Origin: Mesorhizobium sp.
GTDB lineage: Bacteria; Pseudomonadota; Alphaproteobacteria; Rhizobiales; Rhizobiaceae
Assembly: GCF_017306585.1 (NCBI RefSeq)
Contig: NZ_JAFKIC010000109.1
Location: forward strand, 30,243 to 94,242
Length of the DNA: 64,000 nucleotides
Reading direction: 5' to 3'
A model generated the notes under the pieces. The model was not told the DNA's origin and searched no databases. It saw only the letters and a program-made list of their open reading frames with translations. Of this stretch, positions 38,355-47,371 are shown piece by piece; the stretch's first letter is position 1; the number at the start of each line of letters is the position of its first letter. The translations under genes and the position numbers were made by a program.

Positions 38355-39875
38355 CTACCGCCGCCTGGCCGCGACGGCGGCGGTGGGCAGCGCCGGCAGT
38401 TCTTCCATCACCCGGCTCAGCGGGAAGATGGCGATCGCCTCCGTACCCTCGCGAAGCTTGGAGTGAAGCTCGAACTCGCCGCCATGCATGGCGAGCAATC
38501 CCTGCACGATCGGCAGGCCAAGGCCGGTGCCCTGTTCGGCGCTCTTGATCGCGATCGAGCCCTGGCCGAAGGCCGAAAGCACGACCGGGATTTCGTCCTC
38601 GGGAATGCCGGGACCATTGTCCCTGATCGAAATATACTGGCCGCCGCCGGCGGTCCAGCCGACGCGGACACGGATTTCCCCGCCGGTGGCGGTGAACTTT
38701 ATGGCATTGGACAGAAGGTTGAGCGTGATCTGGCGTACCGCGCGCTCGTCGGCGAACAGTCGCGGCAGGGTCTGCTCGAAATCCTGGACGACACGTATGT
38801 CCTTGTTGCGCGCCTTCAGCTCCATCATGTGGCAGCAGTCTTCGACGATGTTGAGCAGCATCACCGGCTCCTCATTGAGCTGGTAGCGGCCGGCTTCGAT
38901 GCGCGAAAGGTCGAGGATTTCATTGATCAGGTCGAGCAGGTGCTGGCCGGAATCATGCACGTCATGGGCGTAGTCGCGATAGGTCGGGTTGCTCATCGGT
39001 CCGAGCACCTCATTCGCCATCACCTCGGAAAAGCCGAGGATGGCGTTGAGCGGCGTGCGCAATTCGTGGCTCATCGAGGCGAGAAAGCGCGACTTCGCCA
39101 GATTGGCGTCCTCGGCGCGGCGCCGAGCCTCGTCCGACATCGACTTGGCCGTCTCCAGTTCGGCGATCAGGGCGTCCTTTTCGGAGCGGAACGACAACAG
39201 CATCAGCGAGGAACTGTTCAGGTGCCGGGCGACGTAGGCGAAGAAGGGCAGGGACAGGACGAGCAGTGCGGCCATGATCCCCTCGACCGGCATCCACAGC
39301 CTGTAGCCGGCATAGGCATAGAGCGCCACCGGAACGGCAAAGGTCGCAAGCAGCGCGCCGCGCAGCGACGAGGCCATGACCGCGGTGCCCGCCATGGCAA
39401 ACAGCAGCACCACCGCCTTGATCACCTGGAACTGCTCGACAGCGCAGGCGTCGCAGCCCAGCAGGACGAACCAGGCCCAGCCGAGGCCACAGAGGAAGTG
39501 ACCGACGAGGAATTCCCTTCGCGCCTGCAGGGGGTTGAGCCCGGACGCTTCGGTGCGTTCGATCCTGCGCGCCATGAAGGCGACGATCGTATAGCAGGTG
39601 AGTGTGAACAGCGCCCACAATCCGATCTCGTTGCCGACGCCGACAAGCCGGCCCGCCGCCGCGATCGCCAGCACAAGCAGCGGAATGACCACCGCGCCGC
39701 CCGTCATCGCCCGGGCGTGGAGCTTCAAAAGTTCGCGGTCGAAATCGGGATTGCCTGCCTGCTGCGAAAGACGGTCGCGCGTCTTGCGGACCGCGCGCGC
39801 GACATCGCTGTTGCGATGCCGTTTCATGCGGTCCACAATGAACTTGTCCGCTGTGTTCGAGCGTTGCAAGGGCAT
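38355..39875 (-). CDS. Membrane-bound sensor histidine kinase
   Basis: A 506-residue kinase with five or six membrane helices in residues 55-215, then a coiled linker, the HisKA H-box ASMSHELRTPLNAILGFSE (His270), N-box NLLSNAIKF, G1 DNGPGIPEDE and G2 GTGLGLPIV. No PAS or receiver domain is seen, and no response regulator is adjacent. The H-box resembles PleC/PdhS-type alphaproteobacterial kinases, which act on DivK-like regulators, but that is only similarity. ATG 39875 is used; an upstream TTG at 39887 is possible. Confidence 0.88.
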   Translation of the reverse strand: MPLQRSNTADKFIVDRMKRHRNSDVARAVRKTRDRLSQQAGNPDFDRELLKLHARAMTGGAVVIPLLVLAIAAAGRLVGVGNEIGLWALFTLTCYTIVAFMARRIERTEASGLNPLQARREFLVGHFLCGLGWAWFVLLGCDACAVEQFQVIKAVVLLFAMAGTAVMASSLRGALLATFAVPVALYAYAGYRLWMPVEGIMAALLVLSLPFFAYVARHLNSSSLMLLSFRSEKDALIAELETAKSMSDEARRRAEDANLAKSRFLASMSHELRTPLNAILGFSEVMANEVLGPMSNPTYRDYAHDVHDSGQHLLDLINEILDLSRIEAGRYQLNEEPVMLLNIVEDCCHMMELKARNKDIRVVQDFEQTLPRLFADERAVRQITLNLLSNAIKFTATGGEIRVRVGWTAGGGQYISIRDNGPGIPEDEIPVVLSAFGQGSIAIKSAEQGTGLGLPIVQGLLAMHGGEFELHSKLREGTEAIAIFPLSRVMEELPALPTAAVAARRR

Positions 39876-39950
39876 CAAAAACTTCAATTTATGCGTGCAG
39901 CGGTTTCAAGTGTTAAGCTACGTTCGAATGATTAACCAACCGTTTGCCAT

Positions 39951-40574
39951 ATGAGCTTTTACCGGTCGCCAAACTCGCGCCGGCGGTATGCGGCGCCGCG
40001 CCCGAGAAGCCTGTGGCACAGATTGGCGGATTATGGACTGGCGGCCATTATTCTGGGGCTGCTGATCCTGCTGGCGGCCCGCCTCGACCGGGTGGAAACG
40101 CGCAGCACACAAGGTGCGGCAATCATCAATGACGGCGATTCGATCACGCTCGGCACGGAGCGTATCCGCATGCGCGGCATCGATGCGCCGGAGTACACCC
40201 AGACCTGCCGCAGGAACGGCGCCGATTATCCCTGCGGCACGCTGGCGCGACAGTCGCTGGTACGGCTGATCGCGGGGCGGCCAGTCACCTGCAGCGGCTG
40301 GCAGAAGGATCGCTACGGCCGGTTGCTCGGCGACTGCAAGGCCGGCGACACCAACCTTAACCGCGCCCAGGTCGAAGCGGGCTGGGCGGTGGCCTACGGC
40401 GATTTCGAGCGCGAGGAGGCCGCAGCTCGCGCCGCGAAGGCTGGCATCTGGGCGGGTACGTTCGACATGCCAAAGGACTGGCGAGCCAGCCATCACGGCC
40501 AGGTCGTCGAGCGAAAGCACGGCACGCTGGCGTCGATCGGCGACGCGGTGCGCGAAATTTTTCGTTTCTGGTAA
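39951..40574 (+). CDS. Thermonuclease-like (SNase) protein, membrane-anchored
   Basis: A 207-residue protein with one membrane helix (residues about 27-45, YGLAAIILGLLILLAARL) followed by a staphylococcal-nuclease-like domain: NDGDSITLGTERIRMRGIDAPE, then KDRYGRLLGDC, NRAQVEAGWAVAYGDF. The Asp, Arg and Glu residues of SNase catalysis seem mostly conserved. It probably acts in the periplasm. It is divergent from the histidine kinase gene across a 75-base gap. Confidence 0.85.
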   Translation: MSFYRSPNSRRRYAAPRPRSLWHRLADYGLAAIILGLLILLAARLDRVETRSTQGAAIINDGDSITLGTERIRMRGIDAPEYTQTCRRNGADYPCGTLARQSLVRLIAGRPVTCSGWQKDRYGRLLGDCKAGDTNLNRAQVEAGWAVAYGDFEREEAAARAAKAGIWAGTFDMPKDWRASHHGQVVERKHGTLASIGDAVREIFRFW

Positions 40575-40607
40575 GGCGTATCGGCTTCGATGACAAAGGA
40601 GGATCAA

Positions 40608-41219
40608 ATGAAGCTCTTCGATGGCGGGCGGGCGCCTAATCCGCGCCGGGTTCGTGTTTTCCTCGCCGAGAAGGGAATCACGGTCCCGATGGTGCCCATC
40701 GATATGGGGGCGCTGGAGCATAGGAACCGGGTGGTCAGCGAGCGCAACCCCTTGCAACGCCTGCCGGTGCTGGAACTCGACGACGGTACCATCCTGACGG
40801 AATCCGTCGCCATCTGCCGCTATTTCGAGGAGTTGCATCCGGAGCCCGCGCTGTTCGGCCGGGGCGCGCTCGGCAAGGCCAGGGTCGAGATGTGGCAGAG
40901 GCGGATGGAGTTCAACCTGCTTAGTTGCGTCGCCCAGGCCTTTCGGCACATCCATCCGGCGATGAAGGAGTGGGAGATTCCGCAGATTCCCGAATGGGGC
41001 GAGGCCAACAAGCCGAAGGCTGTCGAGTTCCTGAAGCTCCTCGATGGCGAACTGGCGAACCACGAATTCGTCGCCGGTGATGCCTATTCGATTGCCGATA
41101 TCACCGGTCTGGTGGCTGTCGATTTCATGAAGCCTGCACGCATCAAGGTGCCGGAGAAATGCACCAATGTGTTACGCTGGCATGAGGCGATTTCCAGCCG
41201 GCCGAGTGCCGCCGCTTGA
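40608..41219 (+). CDS. Glutathione S-transferase
   Basis: A 203-residue GST with the N-terminal thioredoxin fold (MKLFDGGRAPNPRRVRVFLAEKG, then NPLQRLPVLELDDGTILTESVAICRY with the glutathione-binding ES) and an all-helical C-terminal domain (AGDAYSIADITGLVAVDF). ATG 40608 is preceded by AAGGAGG, whereas the upstream ATG 40590 would contain that ribosome-binding sequence within its coding region. The substrate is unknown. The stop overlaps the TTG start of the next gene. Confidence 0.9.
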   Translation: MKLFDGGRAPNPRRVRVFLAEKGITVPMVPIDMGALEHRNRVVSERNPLQRLPVLELDDGTILTESVAICRYFEELHPEPALFGRGALGKARVEMWQRRMEFNLLSCVAQAFRHIHPAMKEWEIPQIPEWGEANKPKAVEFLKLLDGELANHEFVAGDAYSIADITGLVAVDFMKPARIKVPEKCTNVLRWHEAISSRPSAAA

Positions 41220-41833
41220 GTGCTGACCTGGACAGCCTGGCGGCGAAAATCAGCAGTTGCCGCGTCTGCGTCGAACATCCGATCGGGCGGCCCTTGCCGC
41301 ACGAGCCGCGACCGGTGCTGCGGCCGTCGTCGAGCGCGCGCATTCTCATCGCCGGCCAGGCGCCCGGAACCAAGGTGCATCTGTCTGGCATGCCGTTCAC
41401 GGATGCTTCCGGCGACCGTTTGCGCGACTGGCTTGATGTGACCAAGGACGAGTTCTACGACACCGAAAAGTTCGCCATCGTGCCAATGGGTTTCTGCTTT
41501 CCCGGCCAGGATGCCAAGGGCGGCGACCTCCCGCCCAGGCGCGAATGTGCTGCGACTTGGCTCGCACCCTTGATGGCCCTGATGCCGGCAATCGACATGG
41601 TGCTGACAATCGGCATCTACGCGCAGAGCTGGCACATGGGCGCCGCGCGCCGCTCTTCCCTGACGGAAACGGTGATGGACTGGCGTGCGATATGGGAGAA
41701 TTCCGCCGGCCGCAAAGTGCTGCCGCTGCCGCATCCCTCCTGGCGCAACACGGGGTGGCTGAAGCGCAATCCGTGGTTTGAAATGGATTTGCTGCCTTTC
41801 CTGCGATCGGAAATCCGCTATCGCATTGGTTAG
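41216..41833 (+). CDS. Uracil-DNA glycosylase superfamily protein
   Basis: A 205-residue protein of the UDG superfamily (family 4/5-like). The start is a TTG that overlaps the previous stop (TTGA). It has SCRVCVEHPIGRPLPHEPRP, the motif I-like AGQAPGTKVHLSGMPFTDASGDRLRDWL, MGFCFPG and a late LPLPHPSWRNTGWL that is the motif II equivalent (HPS). The usual four Fe-S Cys of family 4 enzymes are not all present, so activity on uracil is uncertain. Co-translation with the GST gene looks likely. Confidence 0.82.
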   Translation: MSADLDSLAAKISSCRVCVEHPIGRPLPHEPRPVLRPSSSARILIAGQAPGTKVHLSGMPFTDASGDRLRDWLDVTKDEFYDTEKFAIVPMGFCFPGQDAKGGDLPPRRECAATWLAPLMALMPAIDMVLTIGIYAQSWHMGAARRSSLTETVMDWRAIWENSAGRKVLPLPHPSWRNTGWLKRNPWFEMDLLPFLRSEIRYRIG

Positions 41834-41941
41834 TCATTCAGCAAGAAATCACTCGCATTTGCGACGATCGGCAGAATTTCTTTCTTGTTAAAGCCGGAAA
41901 TAAGAGGGAATATGGGGAAACTATTCCCTCAGGAGCTTCCG

Positions 41942-42433
41942 ATGGACCGCCTTGACCGAAAAATTCTTCGCCTCCTGCAGGAGGACGCGACGCTCGCGGT
42001 CGCCGATGTCGCCAAGAAAGTCGGCCTGTCCACCACGCCGTGCTGGCGCCGCATCCAGAAGCTCGAGGAGGAGGGCGTCATCAAGCGGCGCGTCGCCATC
42101 CTCGACCATGAAAAGGTCAATGTGCGTGTCACCGTTTTCGTGTCGATCCGCACCAATTCGCACAGCCATGAATGGCTTCGGCGGTTTTCCGAGGTCATCC
42201 AGGAGTTTCCCGAGGTGGTCGAATTCTACCGCATGAGCGGCGACGTCGATTATCTCCTGCGCGTCGTGGTGCCCGACATTGCCGCGTACGACGCTTTCTA
42301 CAAGCGGCTGATCGCCAAGATCGAGATTCGCGACGTGTCGTCTTCCTTCGCCATGGAGCAGATCAAGTACACGACCGAAATCCCCCTCGACTACATGGTG
42401 CTGGACAAGGAATCGGGCGCCAACGCGGCCTGA
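41942..42433 (+). CDS. Lrp/AsnC family transcriptional regulator
   Basis: A 163-residue Lrp-type regulator. The helix-turn-helix is MDRLDRKILRLLQEDA through KKVGLSTTPCWRRIQKLEEEGVI (residues 1-50), followed by the RAM ligand-binding domain with VVEFYRMSGDVDYLLRVVVPDI. ATG 41942 has AGGAG upstream; the frame extends 19 codons further but without coding character. Typical effectors are amino acids. No target gene is obvious from the neighbourhood. Confidence 0.92.
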   Translation: MDRLDRKILRLLQEDATLAVADVAKKVGLSTTPCWRRIQKLEEEGVIKRRVAILDHEKVNVRVTVFVSIRTNSHSHEWLRRFSEVIQEFPEVVEFYRMSGDVDYLLRVVVPDIAAYDAFYKRLIAKIEIRDVSSSFAMEQIKYTTEIPLDYMVLDKESGANAA

Positions 42434-42444
42434 GACAGAGCTCG

Positions 42445-43011
42445 TTAGTTCTTCTTTTTGTTGAGGAAACTCCAGGGCGAGTTCACCGGCAAGGTGATGG
42501 TATCAGGCACTGTGTCGACGCTCGCCACCTCCGCCTTGCGCACGCTGTAGCCGGACTGGATGACGCTGACGCCATCGAGGATGAACAGCTGACTTTTCTC
42601 CATGTCCGGTTTCAGGGAGCCAGTGACGGCGACAGGTTCGTAGGCTTCCGACATTTTGTAGGGATGGGCTGGCGTTACCAGAACGATCTGGTTGGGCGGC
42701 GGCGTTGGCATATGGCTGCACGCACCGGTCCAAGGCACCAGCAGGAATTGATAGACGAGATCCCCGTCGCGATCCACAGGCAGTGCATAGCCGGCTAATT
42801 GAACGGTTTTATCCTCGAGATTGACCGACAGTGTCTCGCCGTGATCCGGCAGTTTCGCGGCGATCATGGGCAGGCCGGCGTCTTCGGCGATCGCCTGGGT
42901 TGCCGGGCGCAGATCCTTCCAGAAGATGTGCATGGTTTCGGCGGAGGCACCGGCCGCGGGCGCCGAGAGTAGGGCCGCGAGCGCCAGGATCGATTTGAGA
43001 TGGATGCTCAT
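42445..43011 (-). CDS. DUF3299 family secreted protein
   Basis: A 188-residue exported protein with a signal peptide (MSIHLKSILALAALLSAPAAGASA). The body has the DUF3299 hallmarks: GYALPVDRDGDLVYQFLLVPWTGACSHMPTPPPNQIVLV. These proteins look like small periplasmic lipoprotein-type factors in metal-related or cell-envelope loci, but I know of no established function. The start at ATG 43011 is chosen so the signal peptide is at the N-terminus. Confidence 0.8.
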   Translation of the reverse strand: MSIHLKSILALAALLSAPAAGASAETMHIFWKDLRPATQAIAEDAGLPMIAAKLPDHGETLSVNLEDKTVQLAGYALPVDRDGDLVYQFLLVPWTGACSHMPTPPPNQIVLVTPAHPYKMSEAYEPVAVTGSLKPDMEKSQLFILDGVSVIQSGYSVRKAEVASVDTVPDTITLPVNSPWSFLNKKKN

Positions 43012-43121
43012 GCCGCTTCCTTTGCCCGGGAGTAAAGACGCCGGGGCCGATGACGTCAATGCTCGGGCCGGATCACATGTCGGCGAGAGCCCGCCATGGC
43101 CGTTGCCGGGAAACTGCCTTG

Positions 43122-43826
43122 TCAGTTTCCTTTGGCTGCGATCCGCGCAATCGTCTTGGCATCCGACAATTCCTTGACAGCGTCCTTGCCGATCCAGCGT
43201 TCCGTCCTGTTCGCGGAGCTTGCCAGTTTCTGCGCCAGGCCGAGGGCAGGGGCATGCAAACCGGCCGACCGCTTGCCGATCTGCCGCAACGCCCAGTTGA
43301 CCGCCTTCCTGACGAAATTGCGTTCATCGCCCGCATGCGCCTCGATCAAGGGCAGATACGACAGGAAGGTCGCGTCCGGCTCCTTCTTCAGATGCACGGC
43401 AGCCCATGCCAGCATGGCGAACGCCGTACGGCGGACGAATTCGCGGTCATCTGGCGCGAACTCCTTGATCAATTCGTGCCAGAACGGCGTATCGACGAAC
43501 AGGTCCGAGACAGTATCGACGATCTCCCAGCTATCGAAATCGCCAGCCCAGCGACGGCATTCGTCGATTGCGATCTTCTTCGGCTCACCCGTGAACGCAG
43601 CCATCAGTCGCGCTTCGCGAATGCCGCTGTCCCAAAGCGCCAACGACCGCTCGTGGTTGCGTTTCACCTTGCGCGCCAGGGGACGCAAGTCCGTATTGCC
43701 GACACCGAGCGCCGTCGCCGTATTGATGCCGAACCGCGTCATGCCCAAGCGGTTCTCCTCGGTGCCGATCGCGCGCAGATGGTCGACAATATCCTGCGCG
43801 GTCCAGCCTGGGGCGGGCAGGGACAT
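43122..43826 (-). CDS. DNA alkylation repair protein (AlkD-like HEAT-repeat)
   Basis: A 234-residue all-helical protein of the DNA alkylation repair family. It has the pattern RFGINTATALGVGNTDLRPLARKV near residue 31, LWDSGIREARLMAAF and SWEIVDTVSDLFVDTPF, then FVRRTAFAMLAWAAVHL and NFVRKAVNWALRQIGKR. AlkD enzymes remove 3- and 7-methylpurines by base stacking without flipping. It ends just upstream of a dehydrogenase gene on the same strand, with a six-base gap. Confidence 0.88.
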   Translation of the reverse strand: MSLPAPGWTAQDIVDHLRAIGTEENRLGMTRFGINTATALGVGNTDLRPLARKVKRNHERSLALWDSGIREARLMAAFTGEPKKIAIDECRRWAGDFDSWEIVDTVSDLFVDTPFWHELIKEFAPDDREFVRRTAFAMLAWAAVHLKKEPDATFLSYLPLIEAHAGDERNFVRKAVNWALRQIGKRSAGLHAPALGLAQKLASSANRTERWIGKDAVKELSDAKTIARIAAKGN

Positions 43827-43832
43827 CGCCGC

Positions 43833-44702
43833 CTACTTCTCCAGCCGCGCCAGCAGCGAGGATGTGTCCCAGCGCTTGCCGCCCATGGCCTGCACGTCCT
43901 TGTAGAACTGGTCGACAAGCGCGGTCACCGGCAGGCTGGCGCCATTGCGGTTTGCTTCCGCGAGGCAGATGCCGAGATCCTTGCGCATCCAGTCGACGGC
44001 AAAGCCGAAATCATATTTGCCGGCGTTCATCGTCTTGTGCCGGTTTTCCATCTGCCAGGAGCCGGCCGCGCCCTTGGAAATCACCTCAATGACCTTCTCG
44101 ATGTCGAGCCCGGCCTTCTTGCCGAAATGGATGCCTTCCGAAAGGCCCTGCACAAGTCCGGCGATGCAGATCTGGTTGATCATCTTGGTCAACTGGCCGG
44201 CGCCCGCAGGCCCCATCAGCCCGACCATGCGGGCATAGGCGTCGATGACCGGCCTGGCCTTGTCGAAAGCAGCCTGCTCGCCGCCGACCATGACGGTCAG
44301 CACGCCGTTCTCGGCCCCGGCCTGGCCGCCGGAAACCGGTGCGTCGAGAAAGGAAAATCCGCCAGACTGGGCGGCTTGAGCCAGTTCACGCGCGACCTCG
44401 GCCGAAGCCGTGGTGTTGTCAATGAAGATGGAGCCCTTCTTCATCGCCTGGAAGGCGCCTTCCGGGCCTGTCGTGACCGAACGCAGATCGTCGTCATTGC
44501 CGACGCAGGAAAAGACGAAATCCTTGCCCTCGGCGGCTTGCGCCGGCGTCGCGGCGGAACTGCCGCCATGTTGGGCAACCCACTGTTCGGCTTTCGCGCG
44601 GGTGCGGTTGTAGACGGTGACGTCGTGGCCGCCCTTGTTCTTCAGGTGCGCGGCCATGGGATAACCCATGACGCCAAGACCGAGAAATGCCACCGATGCC
44701 AT
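43833..44702 (-). CDS. 3-hydroxyisobutyrate dehydrogenase-family NAD(P)-dependent oxidoreductase
   Basis: A 289-residue beta-hydroxyacid dehydrogenase. The Rossmann glycines are in VAFLGLGVMGYPMAAHL, the substrate-binding DAPVSGGQAGAENG is intact, and the catalytic Lys region is GQLTKMINQICIAG. Relatives act on 3-hydroxyisobutyrate, tartronate semialdehyde or succinic semialdehyde. ATG 44702 is the start because the Rossmann fold begins there; the open frame continues 53 codons upstream as non-coding. The neighbours do not identify the substrate. Confidence 0.88.
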   Translation of the reverse strand: MASVAFLGLGVMGYPMAAHLKNKGGHDVTVYNRTRAKAEQWVAQHGGSSAATPAQAAEGKDFVFSCVGNDDDLRSVTTGPEGAFQAMKKGSIFIDNTTASAEVARELAQAAQSGGFSFLDAPVSGGQAGAENGVLTVMVGGEQAAFDKARPVIDAYARMVGLMGPAGAGQLTKMINQICIAGLVQGLSEGIHFGKKAGLDIEKVIEVISKGAAGSWQMENRHKTMNAGKYDFGFAVDWMRKDLGICLAEANRNGASLPVTALVDQFYKDVQAMGGKRWDTSSLLARLEK

Positions 44703-44811
44703 TGTCCATCCTTCCGGGAAACAGGATTTGAGTTGGCGAAGCTCTAGGCCCTGTGGCGGATACGTCAAGGTACGCACCGCCCGATCGGCTGGCACAGACC
44801 GGCCCGGCAAC

Positions 44812-45636
44812 TCAGCGGTGCAGATGTACTGTGATCCGGCGCTCGATCCATTCGACGCCATGGCGCAGAATCTCGACCATCACCAGATAGACGATGGCGA
44901 CCCAGACATAGGCCTGGAAATCGAAGGACTTGGCATAGGCGAGCTTTGCGTTCCCCATCAGGTCGTAGACGGTGATGATGGCCACGATCGCCGAGGCCTT
45001 GATCATCAGCACCAGTTCATTGCCGTAGGGCCGCAGCGCCACGATGATCGCCTGTGGCAGGACCACCTTGCGCAGTGTCTGCAATTTGTGCAGGCCGAGC
45101 GAAGCCGCTCCCTCCCACTGGCCCCTCGGCACACTCTCGATGGCGCCGCGCAGGATCTCGGCCTGATAGGCGGCCGTGTTGAGCGCGAAGGCAAACACGC
45201 CGCAGTTGAAGGCCTCACGGAAGAACCACCACAGACCCACCGATTCGAGCTGCACCCGGAACGAACCCAACCCGTAGTAGATCAGATAGACCTGGACCAG
45301 CAGCGGCGTGCCGCGGAAGAAATAGACGTAGCAGTAGGCGAGCCCGGACAAAAACCGGTTCCTGGACATACGGCAATAGGTAACGGGCAATGAAAGGATG
45401 GCCCCAAGAATCATCGAAATGACCACCAGCGCCAGCGTGGTTCCCAATCCCTGCAGATAGGCTGGCGCGTATCTGGCGAAGAACTCTCCGTTCCAGGCGC
45501 CGATCAGATAGGCGATGATACCGAAGCCGAAGGCGATCCAGAAACCAACGAGCAGATAGCCGATGATACGCGCGCGTGGCCAGCCGCGCGCCTGTGGCGG
45601 AGGCCGGTCGACATCGATGGCTTGGCTGACGCTCAT
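44812..45636 (-). CDS. Polar amino acid ABC transporter permease
   Basis: A 274-residue His/Glu/Gln/Arg-type permease. A long N-terminal segment with one membrane helix precedes the permease core; the EAA loop is SLGLHKLQTLRKVVLPQAI. The start is ATG 45636 in an ATGA overlap with the other permease. The three-gene transporter runs binding protein, permease, permease on the minus strand. Confidence 0.9.
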   Translation of the reverse strand: MSVSQAIDVDRPPPQARGWPRARIIGYLLVGFWIAFGFGIIAYLIGAWNGEFFARYAPAYLQGLGTTLALVVISMILGAILSLPVTYCRMSRNRFLSGLAYCYVYFFRGTPLLVQVYLIYYGLGSFRVQLESVGLWWFFREAFNCGVFAFALNTAAYQAEILRGAIESVPRGQWEGAASLGLHKLQTLRKVVLPQAIIVALRPYGNELVLMIKASAIVAIITVYDLMGNAKLAYAKSFDFQAYVWVAIVYLVMVEILRHGVEWIERRITVHLHR

Positions 45637-46349
45637 CGTGCCTCCCTCCGTCCCAGCGAACGCAGGATAAATCCGGTGGCGATCGACGAGAGGATGGCCA
45701 GGGCAAGAAAGACCAGCGCCGCGAAACTGTAGAAGAGAAAGGCATGCTTGGTGACGCGTGCCGCAACGCCGGCATTGCGCAAGGTCTCGGCAAGATTGAC
45801 GACGGAGACCAGGGCCGTATCCTTGAGCAGGCTCAGCCAGCAATTCTCGAGGCCTGGAAAGGCGATGCGCAGCAGCTGCGGCAGGATAACCTTGCGCATT
45901 GTCTGCCATTTCGACAACCCAATGGCGTAGCCGCCCTCATACTGGCCCTTGGGAATGGCGCGAAAGGCGGAAAGGAAAACCTCGCTGCTGTAGGACGAGA
46001 AGATCAGCGACAGCACGATCATGCCGGCAATGAAGCTGTCGACATCGATCGTCGCCTCCGGCTTGAACAGCCGGATCACATATTGCAGCAGGATGGGCAT
46101 GCCGAAGAAGAACAGGAAAAGTGTCACCAGTTCCGGCAGGCCGCGAAAGACAGTGGTGTAGATGTTGGCCGCAAGCCGCAGCGATGGTTCTTCGGACTGC
46201 TTGGCCCAGGCAACGAAAAAGCCGATGGTCAGGCCGATCGGCAGCGTCGCCAGAGCGAGCGCGATGGTGACCAGGGCGCCATAGGCAATATCGTCACTCC
46301 AGCCATCGGGTCCCCAACTGAGCAGTGTCCATATGCTTTGGGCTGGCAT
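45633..46349 (-). CDS. Polar amino acid ABC transporter permease
   Basis: A 238-residue permease of the HisQ/OccQ type. It shows VFRGLPELVTLFLFFFG and the EAA loop AIGLSKWQTMRKVILPQLL, with about five membrane helices. It forms a heterodimer with the product of the overlapping downstream gene. The pair resembles octopine/nopaline- and arginine-type systems, which are common in rhizobia. Confidence 0.9.
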   Translation of the reverse strand: MPAQSIWTLLSWGPDGWSDDIAYGALVTIALALATLPIGLTIGFFVAWAKQSEEPSLRLAANIYTTVFRGLPELVTLFLFFFGMPILLQYVIRLFKPEATIDVDSFIAGMIVLSLIFSSYSSEVFLSAFRAIPKGQYEGGYAIGLSKWQTMRKVILPQLLRIAFPGLENCWLSLLKDTALVSVVNLAETLRNAGVAARVTKHAFLFYSFAALVFLALAILSSIATGFILRSLGRREAR

Positions 46350-46426
46350 TGACGGGTCTTGTCTCCACGATGGTCAGAGATAAGCGAAGGGCGGCGGGGT
46401 GTCCCCCGCCGCCCTCGGCATAATGA

Positions 46427-47212
46427 TCAGGACTCGCTGCCGTAGACGTCGAACTTGAAGTACTTATCGTTGATTTCCTTGTACTTTCCATTCTTCCGAA
46501 TGGCGTCGATGGCGGCATTGAGCTTGTTGACCAGGTCGGTCTCGCCCTTGCGTACGGCAATGCCGGCGCCCGGTCCGAAGATTTCGACCGGTTGCGGCTT
46601 CGGCTGACCGAGGATCTTGCAGCAGGCGCCATCAGGCGAATCCAGCCACTGCTGCAGGACCACGATATCGTCCTCGATGGCGTCGAGACGGCCGTTGGCG
46701 AGATCGGCCTGTTCCTCGGGGCTGCTCGGATAACCCTTGACCGTGCTGTCGGTGTAGGTCTTCGAGGCATAGTTGAAGTGGGTGGTCGTCGTGGCGACGC
46801 CGATCGTCTTGCCGGCGAGATCTTCCTTGGTCACGCCCTTGAGCGTGGAATCCTTCGGCACGGCGATCGCCGACGGCGTGTTGTAGTACTTGTTCGAGAA
46901 GTCGACCTTCTCCTTGCGCTCGGGCGTGATCGACATCGAGGCGACGATGGCGTCGAACTTGCCGGCCTGCAGCGCCGGGATGATGCCGTCCCAATCCTGC
47001 GCGACGAAGGTGCACTTGACCTTCATCTCATCACAAAGCGCCTTGGCGATGTCGATGTCGAAGCCGACGAGCTGGCCGTCGGAGGTCAGATTGTTGAAGG
47101 GCGGGTAGGCGCCCTCGGTGCCGATCCTCAGGGTCTTTTCCTGGGCTTGGGCTACGCCGAGCGTCAGCAGCGCGGCCGATGCGGCGAGCGCGATACGCAG
47201 TGCAATACGCAT
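46427..47212 (-). CDS. Polar amino acid ABC transporter, periplasmic binding protein
   Basis: A 261-residue SBP_bac_3 protein with a clear signal peptide (MRIALRIALAASAALLTLGVAQA). The family signature is LRIGTEGAYPPFNNLTSDGQ and GFDIDIAKALCDEMKVKC, with SMSITPERKEKVDFSNKYY further on. Lysine/arginine/ornithine-type ligands are likely. ATG 47212 is the start that places the signal peptide first. Two permease genes follow; no ATPase gene is present in the cluster. Confidence 0.9.
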   Translation of the reverse strand: MRIALRIALAASAALLTLGVAQAQEKTLRIGTEGAYPPFNNLTSDGQLVGFDIDIAKALCDEMKVKCTFVAQDWDGIIPALQAGKFDAIVASMSITPERKEKVDFSNKYYNTPSAIAVPKDSTLKGVTKEDLAGKTIGVATTTTHFNYASKTYTDSTVKGYPSSPEEQADLANGRLDAIEDDIVVLQQWLDSPDGACCKILGQPKPQPVEIFGPGAGIAVRKGETDLVNKLNAAIDAIRKNGKYKEINDKYFKFDVYGSES

Positions 47213-47371
47213 GATAGTCCTCTCTTTATGGTCCCGGCCGTCGTTCCGAAACGGCTCTGTGGGGCGGTGCTTTTGACCGCCCGCTGGGCGCGATACTCCC
47301 ACTCTTTCCAAGAAAAAAGCAACTGCAAAACCGCGAAAATCGGTAATGACGTTCTGCCGTTACGTTACATC

